A stretch of 64,000 nt of DNA from Neptunicella sp048268085 (GTDB taxonomy: Bacteria; Pseudomonadota; Gammaproteobacteria; Enterobacterales; Alteromonadaceae). Shown here piece after piece: positions 1 to 8,960 of the stretch. Numbering within the stretch: the first letter of the stretch is position 1; each line of letters begins with the position of its first letter. The notes under the pieces are model-generated. The model saw nothing but the letters and a program-made list of their open reading frames with translations. It was not told the DNA's origin and searched no databases. The stretch lies in contig NZ_JBLWWF010000003.1 of assembly GCF_048268085.1 (NCBI RefSeq), forward strand, positions 124,001 to 188,000, given 5' to 3'. The position numbers were made by a program, and so were the translations under genes.

Positions 1-363
1 TGGTGACAACGCTTCCATGCCCGGATAAATTTTGGCCGGGCGTAGATTACCAAATAAATCAAAATGACCGCGCAGAGTTAACAGCGCTGCCCGTTCTGGA
101 CGTTGTTCCAGTGGCAGACTGTCCCACTTGGGGCCACCAATGGAGCCAAACAAAATCGCATCGGCTTGCTCGCAACCTTGTAAGGTTGACGGAGGTAATG
201 CTTGACCATGATTGTCGATGGCAATACCACCTACATCATGGTGAGTTAGGTTAAACGTAAGATTAAATTTTTCACTTACCGTATCCAGTACCCGAATTGC
301 CTGAGCCATTACTTCCGGGCCAATTCCATCTCCTGCCAATACGGCTATGTTGTAGTTTGACAT
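1..363 (-). CDS. leuB: 3-isopropylmalate dehydrogenase, N-terminal 121 codons (cut by window edge)
   Basis: Oxidative decarboxylation of 3-isopropylmalate in leucine synthesis, in the cytoplasm. Reading the minus strand from the ATG at 363-361 gives an open frame to the window edge. It opens with a Rossmann-like segment containing GDGIGPEV, followed by FGSIGGPKWD and a stretch ending in LRPAKIYPGMEALSP, all typical of LeuB. The ATG follows the leuA stop with no gap and a GGA lies seven bases ahead inside leuA, so the two are probably translationally coupled. The rest of the gene lies outside the window. The family call is firm. Confidence 0.95.
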   Translation of the reverse strand, partial: MSNYNIAVLAGDGIGPEVMAQAIRVLDTVSEKFNLTFNLTHHDVGGIAIDNHGQALPPSTLQGCEQADAILFGSIGGPKWDSLPLEQRPERAALLTLRGHFDLFGNLRPAKIYPGMEALSP

Positions 364-1923
364 CTAAATTCCAACTATCTTTTGTTGCTGTTGTTTATGC
401 TGATCAATCTGATCGGCCATGTGGGTATTATTTAACACGTATATCAGGGCTTTTACCCCTGATTCAACAATATCAGTGGCCAGACCAATACCGTTAAAAC
501 GTCGGCCTTTGTATTCGGCCACTACGCTCACTTGCGCCAGTGCATCGGCACCTTCACCTTTTGAATCTAGCTTGAAATCAACGATATCCAGACCATCAAT
601 ACCGGTGGCTTTGATAATGGCGTTGTAAGCAGCATCAACCGGACCATTACCAATGGCGGTTTCGGTAGCTTGCTTATCGCCCATTTTTATTTGTACCGTG
701 GCCGTTGGCACAATGCTTTTTCCTGAATTGGCGTGTAAGTACCCCAAGGCATAATGAGCTTGTTGGTGTTTTTGTTGATCAAAAAACACTAATGCTTCCA
801 GATCGTAATCAAACACCTGACCTTTTTTATCGGCCAAGGTTAAAAAGCTGTCGTACAGTGCATCCAAATCATAATCGGATTCCTGATAACCCAACTCATG
901 CATGCGGTGTTTAATGACATGACGGCCAGAACGGGAGGTTAAATTCAGGTTGTTTTTATTAATTCCGACACTTTCCGGGGTCATGATCTCATAGGTATTC
1001 TGCGATTTCAGTACACCATCTTGATGAATGCCGGACGAATGGCTGAATGCATTAGCCCCGACAATGGCTTTATTGGCTTGGACCGGCATATTGCATAATT
1101 GACTGACCAGTTTTGAGGTGCGGGAAATTTCCTGACTATTAATTCCGGTTTGCACCCCCAACATGGCTTGGCGGGTCTGGATAATCATCGCCACTTCTTC
1201 CAGTGAACAGTTACCGGCCCGTTCACCTAACCCGTTGATAGTACATTCAATTTGACGAGCGCCTTGTTGAACTGCACTCAATGAATTGGCGACTGCCAAG
1301 CCTAAATCATTGTGGCAATGCACCGATATTACTGCTTTATCGATATTAGGTACGCGGTTAAACAGATTCTGAATAATGCCGCCAAATTCAGTAGGAATGG
1401 TATATCCCACTGTGTCCGGGATATTTACCGTGGTGGCACCGGCGTTAATCGCTGATTCCACCATGCGGCATAAATAATCGATATTGGTGCGACCGGCATC
1501 TTCACAGGAAAACTCCACGTCATCGGTATAGCGTCTGGCATGCTTAATTGCGCCAATGGCCATATCTAATACTTCATCCTGCGATTTACGTAATTTGGCA
1601 CCTACATGGATTTCGGAGGTGGCAATAAAGGTATGAATACGGAAATGATCGGCGACTTTTAATGCCTCACCACAGGCATCAATATCTTTTATCATTGCTC
1701 GCGATAAGCCGCATACCGTTGCATTTTTGATCTGTCGGGCAATCTCTTGTACAGATTGAAAATCACCGGGTGATGACACCGGAAAACCCGCTTCGATTAT
1801 ATCCACACCCAAACGTTCGAGAGCCAGAGCGATCTGTAGTTTTTCTTTTATCGTCAGACTAGCCGGTAAAGCTTGTTCGCCATCCCGTAATGTAGTGTCG
1901 AAAATTAAAACACGATCATTCAT
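364..1923 (-). CDS. leuA: 2-isopropylmalate synthase
   Basis: Condenses acetyl-CoA with 2-oxoisovalerate, the first committed step of leucine synthesis. The 519 residues match the usual long bacterial LeuA. The N-terminal TIM barrel carries TTLRDGEQ (residues 10-17, with metal ligand D14) and VHCHNDLG (H202 and H204, metal ligands). The C-terminal part from about residue 390 is the allosteric leucine-binding domain. A GAGGG ribosome site precedes the ATG at 1923. It is first in a leuA-leuB unit, and a leader peptide and attenuator upstream (2015-2201) indicate leucine-responsive control of transcription. LeuA is probably also feedback inhibited by leucine, as in the family. Confidence 0.97.
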   Translation of the reverse strand: MNDRVLIFDTTLRDGEQALPASLTIKEKLQIALALERLGVDIIEAGFPVSSPGDFQSVQEIARQIKNATVCGLSRAMIKDIDACGEALKVADHFRIHTFIATSEIHVGAKLRKSQDEVLDMAIGAIKHARRYTDDVEFSCEDAGRTNIDYLCRMVESAINAGATTVNIPDTVGYTIPTEFGGIIQNLFNRVPNIDKAVISVHCHNDLGLAVANSLSAVQQGARQIECTINGLGERAGNCSLEEVAMIIQTRQAMLGVQTGINSQEISRTSKLVSQLCNMPVQANKAIVGANAFSHSSGIHQDGVLKSQNTYEIMTPESVGINKNNLNLTSRSGRHVIKHRMHELGYQESDYDLDALYDSFLTLADKKGQVFDYDLEALVFFDQQKHQQAHYALGYLHANSGKSIVPTATVQIKMGDKQATETAIGNGPVDAAYNAIIKATGIDGLDIVDFKLDSKGEGADALAQVSVVAEYKGRRFNGIGLATDIVESGVKALIYVLNNTHMADQIDQHKQQQQKIVGI

Positions 1924-2014
1924 TTTGTTACCCTCGTTCTTTTGGTGAGTGGTTAAGAGGAGTCCGTATGACTATCCTCGTTGTATTTCCGACCTACCGC
2001 GCGGATGGTAAGTC

Positions 2015-2040
2015 AAAAAAAAACCCGTGCCATGCACGGG
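2015..2040 (-). terminator. Leu attenuator (intrinsic terminator ahead of leuA)
   Basis: On the minus strand a perfect 7-bp stem, CCCGTGC (2040-2034) and GCACGGG (2030-2024) with a 3-base ATG loop, is followed by nine T (2023-2015). It lies between the leu promoter and leuA, where a terminator only makes sense as an attenuator. A second copy of GCACGGG (2085-2079) at the end of the leader peptide can pair with the 5' arm as an antiterminator. Confidence 0.9.
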
Positions 2041-2075
2041 TTTTTAAAATTTGGTTGCCTGCTATTGAATACAAC

Positions 2076-2132
2076 CTACCCGTGCAATCTCGCTGCCATA
2101 AGGAGTAGGATAAGGAGCAGGTTGTTGTACAT
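2076..2132 (-). CDS. leuL: leu operon leader peptide (18 codons)
   Basis: A small frame from ATG 2132-2130 to TAG 2078-2076 encodes MYNNLLLILLLMAARLHG. Six of seven consecutive codons (CTG CTC CTT ATC CTA CTC CTT) are leucine, so a ribosome would stall here when charged leucyl-tRNA is scarce. The last codons TTG CAC GGG contain GCACGGG, which is identical to the 3' arm of the terminator at 2015-2040 and can pair with its 5' arm. This matches the logic of the classical leu leader. A weak GAG lies ahead of the ATG. The peptide itself probably has no function beyond control. It was found by reading the strand, and its composition plus position make it convincing. Confidence 0.9.
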   Translation of the reverse strand: MYNNLLLILLLMAARLHG

Positions 2133-2172
2133 TAATTACGCTCATTCAGCATTCAATACAATAATATGTGTA

Positions 2173-2201
2173 TTAGTAGCTTTTATCGGTTGCTCCGTCA
2201 A
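2173..2201 (-). promoter_or_regulatory. Probable sigma-70 promoter of the leu operon
   Basis: On the minus strand TTGACG (2201-2196) is followed by a 17-base spacer and TACTAA (2178-2173). Transcription would start near 2166, about 34 bases before the leader peptide ATG at 2132. The near-consensus -35, ideal spacing and correct position ahead of the leader and attenuator support it. Confidence 0.75.
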
Positions 2202-2272
2202 CCTTTGTTACTCGGGATGGCATATATTTATTTGGAATTAATATGCGAAAAAAGAGTATATTTATATAATTA

Positions 2273-2314
2273 GCAGGTATTAATTTACAGCAATATGCTT
2301 TTATCAATACCTGC
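2273..2314. repeat. Inverted repeat downstream of the first amtB
   Basis: GCAGGTATT (2273-2281) and AATACCTGC (2306-2314) form a perfect 9-bp inverted repeat with a 24-base interior. It begins 17 bases after the stop of the amtB at 2331 on the minus strand. There is no good U-tract, so it may be a weak terminator or an mRNA 3'-end stabilising stem. It lies upstream of the leu promoter and may insulate the two units. Confidence 0.45.
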
Positions 2315-2330
2315 ACTCAATTATATCGAC

Positions 2331-3623
2331 TTAAAATTTATAGCCAGACTCTTCGTGTAATATGAGATCCAGACCTTGAGTTTCGGTATCTTTACTAACG
2401 CGAATACCATTGGTCAGATAACCGGTGATTTTAATTAAGATAAAGGTCACCAGCGCCGTATATGCGGCGGTTGCTATAACCCCGATAAACTGGACCTGAA
2501 ATTGTTGTCCTATCGATTCATTAGCGGCTCCGAAACCAAAACCGGATAAAATTCCTAAATCCGGAGATGACAGTATTCCAGCTGCCAAGGTACCCAAAAT
2601 GCCACCTACGCCATGTACCGGGAAAACATCAAGAGAATCATCTATTTTGAATTTTCGCTTAATCAGTTGGGTTGCATAGAAACAAACGACACCGGCCAGC
2701 AAGCCTATTAATAATGCACCTGCGGGACCAACGTAGCCTGATGCAGGAGTAATGCTGCCTAAACCCGCGACCATTCCGGTAACGATGCCCAATACACTGG
2801 GTTTACCAAACTTTTTCCATTCCATCGCCATCCACGCCAATGAGCCCGCAGCGGCAGAAATATGGGTGACTAAAATTGCCATGGCCGCATCACCGTTGGC
2901 GGCTAATGCACTACCGCCGTTAAATCCGAACCAGCCTACCCATAGCATACCGGCACCAGTCATCGTCATGGTCATGTTGTGAGGGGGCATGGCGGTATCT
3001 GGAAAACCATGGCGGTTACCAATCATGAGTGCAGCTACCAAAGCGGCTACCCCGGCAGTGATGTGCACCACAATGCCACCGGCAAAATCCAGAATGCCCA
3101 TTTGTGCTAACCAGCCACCGCCCCATACCCAGTGACAAACCGGGATATAGACCAATAGCAACCACAGCAAACTAAAAATCATCACCGACGAAAACTTCAT
3201 TCGTTCAGCAAACGCGCCAACAATTAGAGCCGGTGTGATCATGGCAAAGGTCATTTGGAAAATGCTAAATAAACTTTCAGGTATATCACCAGATAAGGTG
3301 TCTTTACCGATATTGGCAAAGAATGCATTACTGATATCCCCGATAAAGGCGTTACCGCTGTCAAATGCCAGACTATACCCCAGAATGAACCACACCAACG
3401 ATGCCATACACGCAATGGCAAAGCACTGCATTAATACCGATAACACATTTTTGGTCCGCACCAGTCCCGCGTAAAATAATGACAGGCCGGGCAGAGTCAT
3501 AAATAACACCAATGCGGTTGATGTTAATATCCAGGCAGTGTTACCACTATTTAATTCATCGGCAAAGGCGATACCCGGTAAAAAAACTGCCAGCAGGCAG
3601 AAAAAGCGATTAAATGCTTTCAT
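2331..3623 (-). CDS. amtB: Ammonium transporter, Amt family (no adjacent PII gene)
   Basis: Inner-membrane ammonium channel of 430 residues. It begins with a cleavable signal peptide (residues 1-21, ending IAFA before DELNSG), as in many Amt proteins, followed by about 11 hydrophobic helices. The twin pore histidines appear in GGIVVHITAG and VFPVHGVGG. A GGAG site seven bases ahead of the ATG fixes the start. Unlike the second amtB (27915-29159), no glnK lies next to it and no NtrC or sigma-54 site was recognised upstream. Its regulation may therefore differ, or it may serve a different ammonium range; this is inference. Confidence 0.93.
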   Translation of the reverse strand: MKAFNRFFCLLAVFLPGIAFADELNSGNTAWILTSTALVLFMTLPGLSLFYAGLVRTKNVLSVLMQCFAIACMASLVWFILGYSLAFDSGNAFIGDISNAFFANIGKDTLSGDIPESLFSIFQMTFAMITPALIVGAFAERMKFSSVMIFSLLWLLLVYIPVCHWVWGGGWLAQMGILDFAGGIVVHITAGVAALVAALMIGNRHGFPDTAMPPHNMTMTMTGAGMLWVGWFGFNGGSALAANGDAAMAILVTHISAAAGSLAWMAMEWKKFGKPSVLGIVTGMVAGLGSITPASGYVGPAGALLIGLLAGVVCFYATQLIKRKFKIDDSLDVFPVHGVGGILGTLAAGILSSPDLGILSGFGFGAANESIGQQFQVQFIGVIATAAYTALVTFILIKITGYLTNGIRVSKDTETQGLDLILHEESGYKF

Positions 3624-3912
3624 TATTCACTCCATTCATTTTATTTTTATTGGCTGCAAATCGTCCGGTTTATCCCAGTTAAGCCTTGTAAAACCTGTCT
3701 ATGCCGATGAGCCAACGGTGATTTTAAGCGGGCCAAAAGATAGCACAAGAATATGTTGAGTGAGTAATCTGCTTTTATCTATGAAGATTAATTTTGTTCT
3801 AATTAACCAATAAACTAGCCTTGTGTGGTTTTTACTGAATAATTTTGGTGTACAGGATAGAATCCATGCCAGTCTGCGTATCTCGCTAAGGGAACAACTA
3901 AACGGTGTATCA

Positions 3913-4368
3913 ATGAAAATATGGGTCGATGCTGATGCTTGTCCGGTGGTGATCAAAGAAATTGTATTTCGTGCCTCGGAACGAACCAAAACCCCCGTTA
4001 CCTTAGTCGCTAACCAATATGTGCGTACGCCTGCGTCCAAATATATCAATGCCATTCAGGTGGCATCCGGATTTGATGTGGCTGATGACGAAATTGTTAA
4101 GCGACTCAACAGTGGTGATCTGGTTATTACCAGTGATATTCCATTGGCGGCAGAAGTGATTGAAAAAGGTGGCTTCGCATTAAACCCCCGAGGGGAACTA
4201 TATACCGCCAGCAATGTTCGGGTACGTCTAAATATGCGCGACTTTATGGATACCATGCGTGCTAGCGGTGTGAATACGGGTGGGCCACCGGCATTGAGCC
4301 AGGCTGAACGTAAAATGTTTGCAGATGAACTGGATAAATGGTTAACAAAAAAAGCACGCCAAGCCTAA
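3913..4368 (+). CDS. YaiI/YqxD family protein (UPF0178, NYN/PIN-like)
   Basis: A 151-residue cytoplasmic protein starting MKIWVDADACPVV, the hallmark opening of the YaiI/YqxD (UPF0178) family. Conserved acidic residues in VDADACP and in ITSDIPLAAEVI (TSDIPLA), plus GGPP near residue 125, fit a PIN-like metal-dependent nuclease fold, but the family has no settled biochemical role. An upstream in-frame ATG at 3823 would add 30 residues unlike the family, so the ATG at 3913 is preferred. The gene is divergent from amtB and followed by a YebC-like gene that has its own promoter-like element. Confidence 0.88.
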   Translation: MKIWVDADACPVVIKEIVFRASERTKTPVTLVANQYVRTPASKYINAIQVASGFDVADDEIVKRLNSGDLVITSDIPLAAEVIEKGGFALNPRGELYTASNVRVRLNMRDFMDTMRASGVNTGGPPALSQAERKMFADELDKWLTKKARQA

Positions 4369-4399
4369 ATGGCAATCATGACTGGCAATCCACTAGCCT

Positions 4400-4418
4400 A
4401 AAACGGTAGAATTAGCCG
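4400..4418 (+). promoter_or_regulatory. Promoter-like element shared with dbpA
   Basis: AAAACGGTAGAATTAGCCG contains TAGAAT, a plausible -10 box, 82 bases ahead of the start at 4494. The identical 19 bases recur at 8961-8979 ahead of dbpA. The -35 side is not clear. Confidence 0.5.
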
Positions 4419-4493
4419 AATAAAATTAACTAGCACAATAAGTCATTATTTAGCAGTTATTCCAAGTAGAAAGTTGTATGAGAGCATAATTCA

Positions 4494-5216
4494 ATGGGAA
4501 GAAAATTCGAAGTTCGTAAGGCCTCAATGGCCAAAACACAAGGCGCGAAAACCAAAGTTTATTCCAAGTACGGTAAAGAAATTTATGTCTGCGCTAAAAG
4601 CGGTGGCACCGACCCAGTGGGCAACCTGGCTCTGCGTCGTTTAATCGATAAAGCCAAGAAAGATCAAGTTCCAGCCCATGTTATTGACCGGGCGATTGAA
4701 AAAGCCAATGGCGGTGGTGGTGAAGATTATGCCACTGCGCGGTATGAAGGTTATGGACCGGGCAATTGTATGGTGATCGTCGATTGTTTGACCGACAACA
4801 ACAACCGAACTATTACCGATGTGCGTAACTGCTTTACTAAAACCGGTTCTAAAATTGGCGCACAAGGTTCAGTGGCGCATATGTTTGAGCATCAGGCCAT
4901 TTTTACGTTTGCCGGAGATGATGAAGATGCCATCCTGGAACTGCTGATGATGGCGGATGCAGATGTGACCGATATTGAACAAGAAGACGGTATGATCACG
5001 GTTTACGCGCCGCACACGGAATTTTATAAAGTTAAAACCGCATTGACAGAAGCCAATCCGGATATTGTGTTTGAAGCTGAAGAAATTACTTTCGAGCCAC
5101 AAACGATGACGACAATCAGTGAAGAAGACTTGCCTAATTTTGAGAAGTTTTTGGCGATGTTGGAAGATTGTGATGATGTACAACATGTTTATCACAATGC
5201 AGAAATGGCCGATTAA
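4494..5216 (+). CDS. YebC/PmpR (TACO1) family protein, YeeN-like
   Basis: A 240-residue protein of the YebC family, which covers DNA-binding regulators and, in newer work, factors that help ribosomes through polyproline stretches. It starts MGRKFEVRKASMAKTQGAK, and ALRRLIDKAKKDQVPAHVIDRAIEKANGGG, RYEGYGPG and FTKTGSKIG are family signatures. The C-terminal acidic half is typical. Its detailed wording (GRYEG-like YEGYGPGN, GSVAHMF) fits the YeeN branch rather than the YebC next to ruvC, which is not nearby here. Nine bases separate it from hemH, so the two may share a transcript. Confidence 0.9.
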   Translation: MGRKFEVRKASMAKTQGAKTKVYSKYGKEIYVCAKSGGTDPVGNLALRRLIDKAKKDQVPAHVIDRAIEKANGGGGEDYATARYEGYGPGNCMVIVDCLTDNNNRTITDVRNCFTKTGSKIGAQGSVAHMFEHQAIFTFAGDDEDAILELLMMADADVTDIEQEDGMITVYAPHTEFYKVKTALTEANPDIVFEAEEITFEPQTMTTISEEDLPNFEKFLAMLEDCDDVQHVYHNAEMAD

Positions 5217-5225
5217 GCCGTATTA

Positions 5226-6245
5226 ATGAAATATAAAAATAACCCGGCATTATTGACTAAATCATCGGATAAAATCGGCATTTTACTGACTAATCTGGGC
5301 ACGCCTGATGCCCCGACAAAACCAGCTCTTAAGTCCTATCTTAAAGAGTTTTTGGCTGATCCGCGGGTCGTCGAGACGCCTCGTTGGTTGTGGTGGTTTA
5401 TTCTCAAGGTGATTTTATTGATTCGGCCGGGAAAGTCGGCCAAATCTTATCAAGAGGTTTGGACGGATAGAGGCTCACCCCTTTTATTTCATACTAGTGA
5501 TCAATGTAATGCATTGCGTGAAGTGATGCATAAAGATGCAGGTGACAATATCGTTGTCGATTTCGCTATGCGTTATGGTTCACCGTCAATTGATTCTGTA
5601 TTAGATAAGATGATTGCTCAGGGAGTGGGAAAATTAGTGGTGTTACCTCTGTATCCACAATATTGTGCAGCCACTAATGCCTCCACTTTTGATGCGATTG
5701 CCGCGAGTTTTGTAAAGCGCCGCTGGTTTCCGGAATTGCGCTTTATTAATCAATATTATCAGTTTGATGAATACATACAGGCGCAAGTTAACAAAATACA
5801 AAACTACTGGCAGCAGCACGGTCAGGCAGAAAAGTTATTATTTTCTTTTCATGGTATTCCACTTCGCTATGTGCAAAAAGGTGACCCTTACCAACAACAA
5901 TGTTTGGCTACTGCCACATTGGTTGCCCAAAAGTTGGGATTATCAGAGCAGCAATACCTCATCACGTTTCAATCGCGCTTTGGCCGAGAGGAATGGTTAA
6001 CACCCTATACTGATGTCACCCTCAAACAGCTTGGCGCGGATGGGGTCAAATCGGTGCAAGTGGTGTGCCCCGGTTTTTCGGCAGATTGTCTGGAAACCAT
6101 CGAAGAAATTGGCATTGAAAATCGGGATTATTTCCTCGAAGCAGGAGGAACGGATTATCAATATATTCCTGCGTTGAATGCAGATCCTGAGCATATTCAA
6201 TCACTTAAGAAGCTCGCATTAAGCTATATACAAGGTTGGCATTAA
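5226..6245 (+). CDS. hemH: Ferrochelatase
   Basis: Inserts Fe(II) into protoporphyrin IX, the last step of haem b synthesis, at the cytoplasmic face of the membrane. The 339 residues carry the N-terminal GILLTNLGTPDAP, the catalytic histidine motif SFHGIP, QSRFGREEWL and the C-terminal GFSADCLETIEEI signature, in family order. It begins nine bases after the YebC-like gene. No trans-membrane helix is needed; WLWWFILKVILL near residue 55 is the usual hydrophobic lip. Haem supply fits the haem enzymes nearby (KatG, DyP and MsrQ). Confidence 0.96.
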   Translation: MKYKNNPALLTKSSDKIGILLTNLGTPDAPTKPALKSYLKEFLADPRVVETPRWLWWFILKVILLIRPGKSAKSYQEVWTDRGSPLLFHTSDQCNALREVMHKDAGDNIVVDFAMRYGSPSIDSVLDKMIAQGVGKLVVLPLYPQYCAATNASTFDAIAASFVKRRWFPELRFINQYYQFDEYIQAQVNKIQNYWQQHGQAEKLLFSFHGIPLRYVQKGDPYQQQCLATATLVAQKLGLSEQQYLITFQSRFGREEWLTPYTDVTLKQLGADGVKSVQVVCPGFSADCLETIEEIGIENRDYFLEAGGTDYQYIPALNADPEHIQSLKKLALSYIQGWH

Positions 6246-6328
6246 TAACCTTGCTCTTTAACCGCACAAGTCAATGCGTTATGGATATATTGGTGATAAA
6301 TTAGGCAATAAAAAGGGCTTGATTCATC

Positions 6329-7324
6329 ATGATTACATCGTCATCCAATAAATCACTAGCAGCGCATAAGCGCAGTACTGAAGAATATATCATTCTGTCT
6401 TTTTGTGCTGCCAGCGTACTTTGCCTCCTGCCTTTTTGTATTATGCGTTTATTGTCGATGGATTGGCTGATTGCGATATTAGATATTTTTGCGGTTAGTG
6501 CCATGGCCGGGCTATTTTGTTACGTTTATCTGTTTAAGCAAATTCGAATCGCACGTTGGCTATTAGCCGCTTTGTGCCTGTTTGTCTTGTTTGCCACTAT
6601 ATACCTAAAAGGCAGTGCACAACTGGTTTGGACTTATCCTGTTATCGTCGCCCTGTTTTTCATTTTAACGCCCAAACTCGGTGTGTTGTTTACCTTAATA
6701 TTACTGGCTTCATTGGTGCCGGTTATTTTTCGCGAAACACAACTTATCGCTGGCGCCGCTTTTTATATTTCCGCCATTGCTACCACAGTATTTAGTTTTG
6801 TGTTTGCCGCAAAAACGCGGGAACAGCACAATCAGCTAACGGCATTGTCGGTCAGTGACCCGTTAACTGGTGTGGGTAATCGCCGGGCGCTAGATGAAAA
6901 ACTGGCAAATATTATTAATCTGCAAGAACGTAACACAATGCCGGTGTGTTTAATTTTGCTTGATCTGGACCGGTTCAAATCTATCAATGATCAATATGGA
7001 CATGGAGTCGGTGACAAAATACTAATCCAGTTAGTACAAATGATTTTACAGCGTATACGCAGCAGTGACGGCTTGTTCCGTTTTGGCGGAGAAGAGTTTG
7101 TCATCGTGACTGAAAATACCGAGTTGACCGATGCAGCAAATCTTGCAGAACAAATACGTAAAGATATCGAACAGACCTGTTTACTGGAGCACAATAAAAT
7201 TACCGTGTCTCTTGGCACGGCACAATATCAACAAGGCGAGACCGGATACGAATGGCTTGGACGGGCAGATAAAGCTATGTACCAGGCTAAAGAAGAAGGC
7301 CGTAATATGAGTTGTGTAGCGTGA
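6329..7324 (+). CDS. Membrane-anchored diguanylate cyclase (GGDEF)
   Basis: Makes the second messenger c-di-GMP from two GTP. Residues 20-160 contain about five or six hydrophobic helices forming a membrane sensor. A GGDEF domain follows, from SDPLTGVGNRRALDE (about 175) to the end. The active-site motif is GGEEF (253-257), a permitted active form, and the product-inhibition I-site RSSD (244-247) sits exactly five residues ahead, so the enzyme is probably active and feedback limited. No EAL domain is present. It stands alone between hemH and a convergent antiporter gene; the signal it senses is unknown. Confidence 0.93.
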   Translation: MITSSSNKSLAAHKRSTEEYIILSFCAASVLCLLPFCIMRLLSMDWLIAILDIFAVSAMAGLFCYVYLFKQIRIARWLLAALCLFVLFATIYLKGSAQLVWTYPVIVALFFILTPKLGVLFTLILLASLVPVIFRETQLIAGAAFYISAIATTVFSFVFAAKTREQHNQLTALSVSDPLTGVGNRRALDEKLANIINLQERNTMPVCLILLDLDRFKSINDQYGHGVGDKILIQLVQMILQRIRSSDGLFRFGGEEFVIVTENTELTDAANLAEQIRKDIEQTCLLEHNKITVSLGTAQYQQGETGYEWLGRADKAMYQAKEEGRNMSCVA

Positions 7325-7352
7325 TAAAACAGACATGGTTAAAATCAATTAT

Positions 7353-7382
7353 AAAAAACGGCAATATTGATTGCCGTTTTTT
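7353..7382. terminator. Bidirectional intrinsic terminator
   Basis: CGGCAAT (7359-7365) and ATTGCCG (7370-7376) form a perfect stem flanked by six A on the left and six T on the right. It lies between the convergent diguanylate cyclase and antiporter genes and can serve both. Confidence 0.85.
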
Positions 7383-7399
7383 ATGTGCTGTTGTCGCGC

Positions 7400-8785
7400 T
7401 TAAATCATGACTAGTCCAGCAACAATATAAGCGATAAAGGTTAATACTCCACCCACTAGTGCATAAGGTAATTGGGTGCGCACATGCTCAAGTAAATCAC
7501 AGCCTGAGGCAATTGAACTGACGGCAGTGGTATCGGAAATAGGTGAGCAGTGATCACCAAACACTCCTCCCCCCAAAATCGCTGCCAAAATTAACTCCGG
7601 AGGCAAGCCTAAATTGACCACCAATGGCATGCCAATCGGGATTAATATAGCAAAGGTACCCCATGACGTACCGGTAGAAAAAGAGATCAACGAACCGGCT
7701 AAAAACAGCATGGCAGGTACAATAAATAAGGGTAATGAATCGGCCACGAGTCCAGCAATAAAGTTACCGGTACCGAGGGCTTTCAAGCTGGTACCTAATG
7801 CCAGAGATAGTAATACGATAGTAACTAACGGTAGGAGTTCGCCCATGCCTTTAAAACCAATATCAATTAGTTGTTTATGTCGATACTGGCCTGAGGTCCG
7901 CATTAACACGTAGGATACTAAGCAGGCCAAACTGGTCGCGTACAGCACCGATTTGGAACCGTCACCGCTGGTTAATTCGCCATTACCAGTCCAGAACATA
8001 AACCCGACCATACTGAATACCATTGTCATTAACGGCAATAGCATGTAACGCGCTTTGGTAGCGGGTTGTTCGATTTCAGTATGAGCTAAAGTCGCTTGTG
8101 GATTTCTTTCTGCTTCGGCCAAAGTGCCGTAAGTTTTACCACTGATGACAGTATATAATACTAATACCAATGCGATGATGGCGTAGAAATTCAGAGGAAT
8201 AGTGCCAATCAGAGTAGAAACTGAGGACTCGGGTAACTCGTAATTACCTAGTAACGCCAGAATATAAGCGCCCCAACCATTTAATAAAATAAGGATACAG
8301 ATCGGTGCACTGGTACTGTCAATAATATAGGCTAGTCGAGCTCGGCTCATGTTGAATTTGTCAAACAGACCGCGGGATAATATACCGGCTGTCAGGACAC
8401 TCAAATTGGATTCGATAAACACCACAACGCCCGTAAAAAATGATAATAACCCCACTTTTCGCGGGCTATTGGCTATTCCACCATTAATTAATTTAGTGAC
8501 CAGAGCGGTCACCCCACCTGATGCTCGCATAAAGGCTAACAGCGCGCCTACCAATAGCGAGAAAATTAAAATACGGGTGTTTCCAGCCGAAGAAAATACG
8601 CCGACTATACGTTCGAGAGTGCTGATTAATCCGCTAAGAGGGGTGTAGTAGGTTACTCCTACTTGAGATAGCAATAATATTTCAGAAGAGGCTAAAGCAA
8701 CAAATAACGCAAGAATGACTTCCTTACGCCAAAACACAACGATGATTGCCAAAATTGGCGGTAAAACAGTTAACCAATTACTCAC
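7400..8785 (-). CDS. Na+/H+ antiporter, NhaC family
   Basis: A 461-residue inner-membrane protein with about 11-12 hydrophobic helices. Family-like features are the N-terminal LPPILAIIVVFWRKEVILAL and the conserved stretches SFFTGVVVFIESNLSVL, IIDSTSAPICIL, SFSTGTSWGTFAILIPIGMPL and GGVFGDHCSPISDTTAVSS. The last is the strongest NhaC signature. It probably exchanges sodium for protons in a marine sodium economy. Other NhaC-clan substrates, such as malate/lactate or amino acids, cannot be excluded. The gene stands alone. Confidence 0.88.
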   Translation of the reverse strand: MSNWLTVLPPILAIIVVFWRKEVILALFVALASSEILLLSQVGVTYYTPLSGLISTLERIVGVFSSAGNTRILIFSLLVGALLAFMRASGGVTALVTKLINGGIANSPRKVGLLSFFTGVVVFIESNLSVLTAGILSRGLFDKFNMSRARLAYIIDSTSAPICILILLNGWGAYILALLGNYELPESSVSTLIGTIPLNFYAIIALVLVLYTVISGKTYGTLAEAERNPQATLAHTEIEQPATKARYMLLPLMTMVFSMVGFMFWTGNGELTSGDGSKSVLYATSLACLVSYVLMRTSGQYRHKQLIDIGFKGMGELLPLVTIVLLSLALGTSLKALGTGNFIAGLVADSLPLFIVPAMLFLAGSLISFSTGTSWGTFAILIPIGMPLVVNLGLPPELILAAILGGGVFGDHCSPISDTTAVSSIASGCDLLEHVRTQLPYALVGGVLTFIAYIVAGLVMI

Positions 8786-8960
8786 TTTTTATGACCCTTT
8801 TTATTTTTAGATTCTTTAGAAGACGGGGTAATCTTGGCAGTAAATCTGACCGCAAAGATAAATACTCTGTCTTTATACCATTATTATGAATAAATTATTA
8901 CTCAAAAAGTCTTTTTATGGGTGAGAGTTATTTATGCGAAATGGTATTAGTTTTGCCTAC

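Noticed and set aside
1981..2241. 86-codon plus-strand frame across the leu leader
   Set aside because: It runs antisense through the promoter, leader peptide and terminator, which are explained better by attenuation on the other strand.
3699..4055. 118-codon minus-strand frame overlapping the YaiI-type gene
   Set aside because: Antisense to a recognised family start (MKIWVDADACP); composition looks non-coding.
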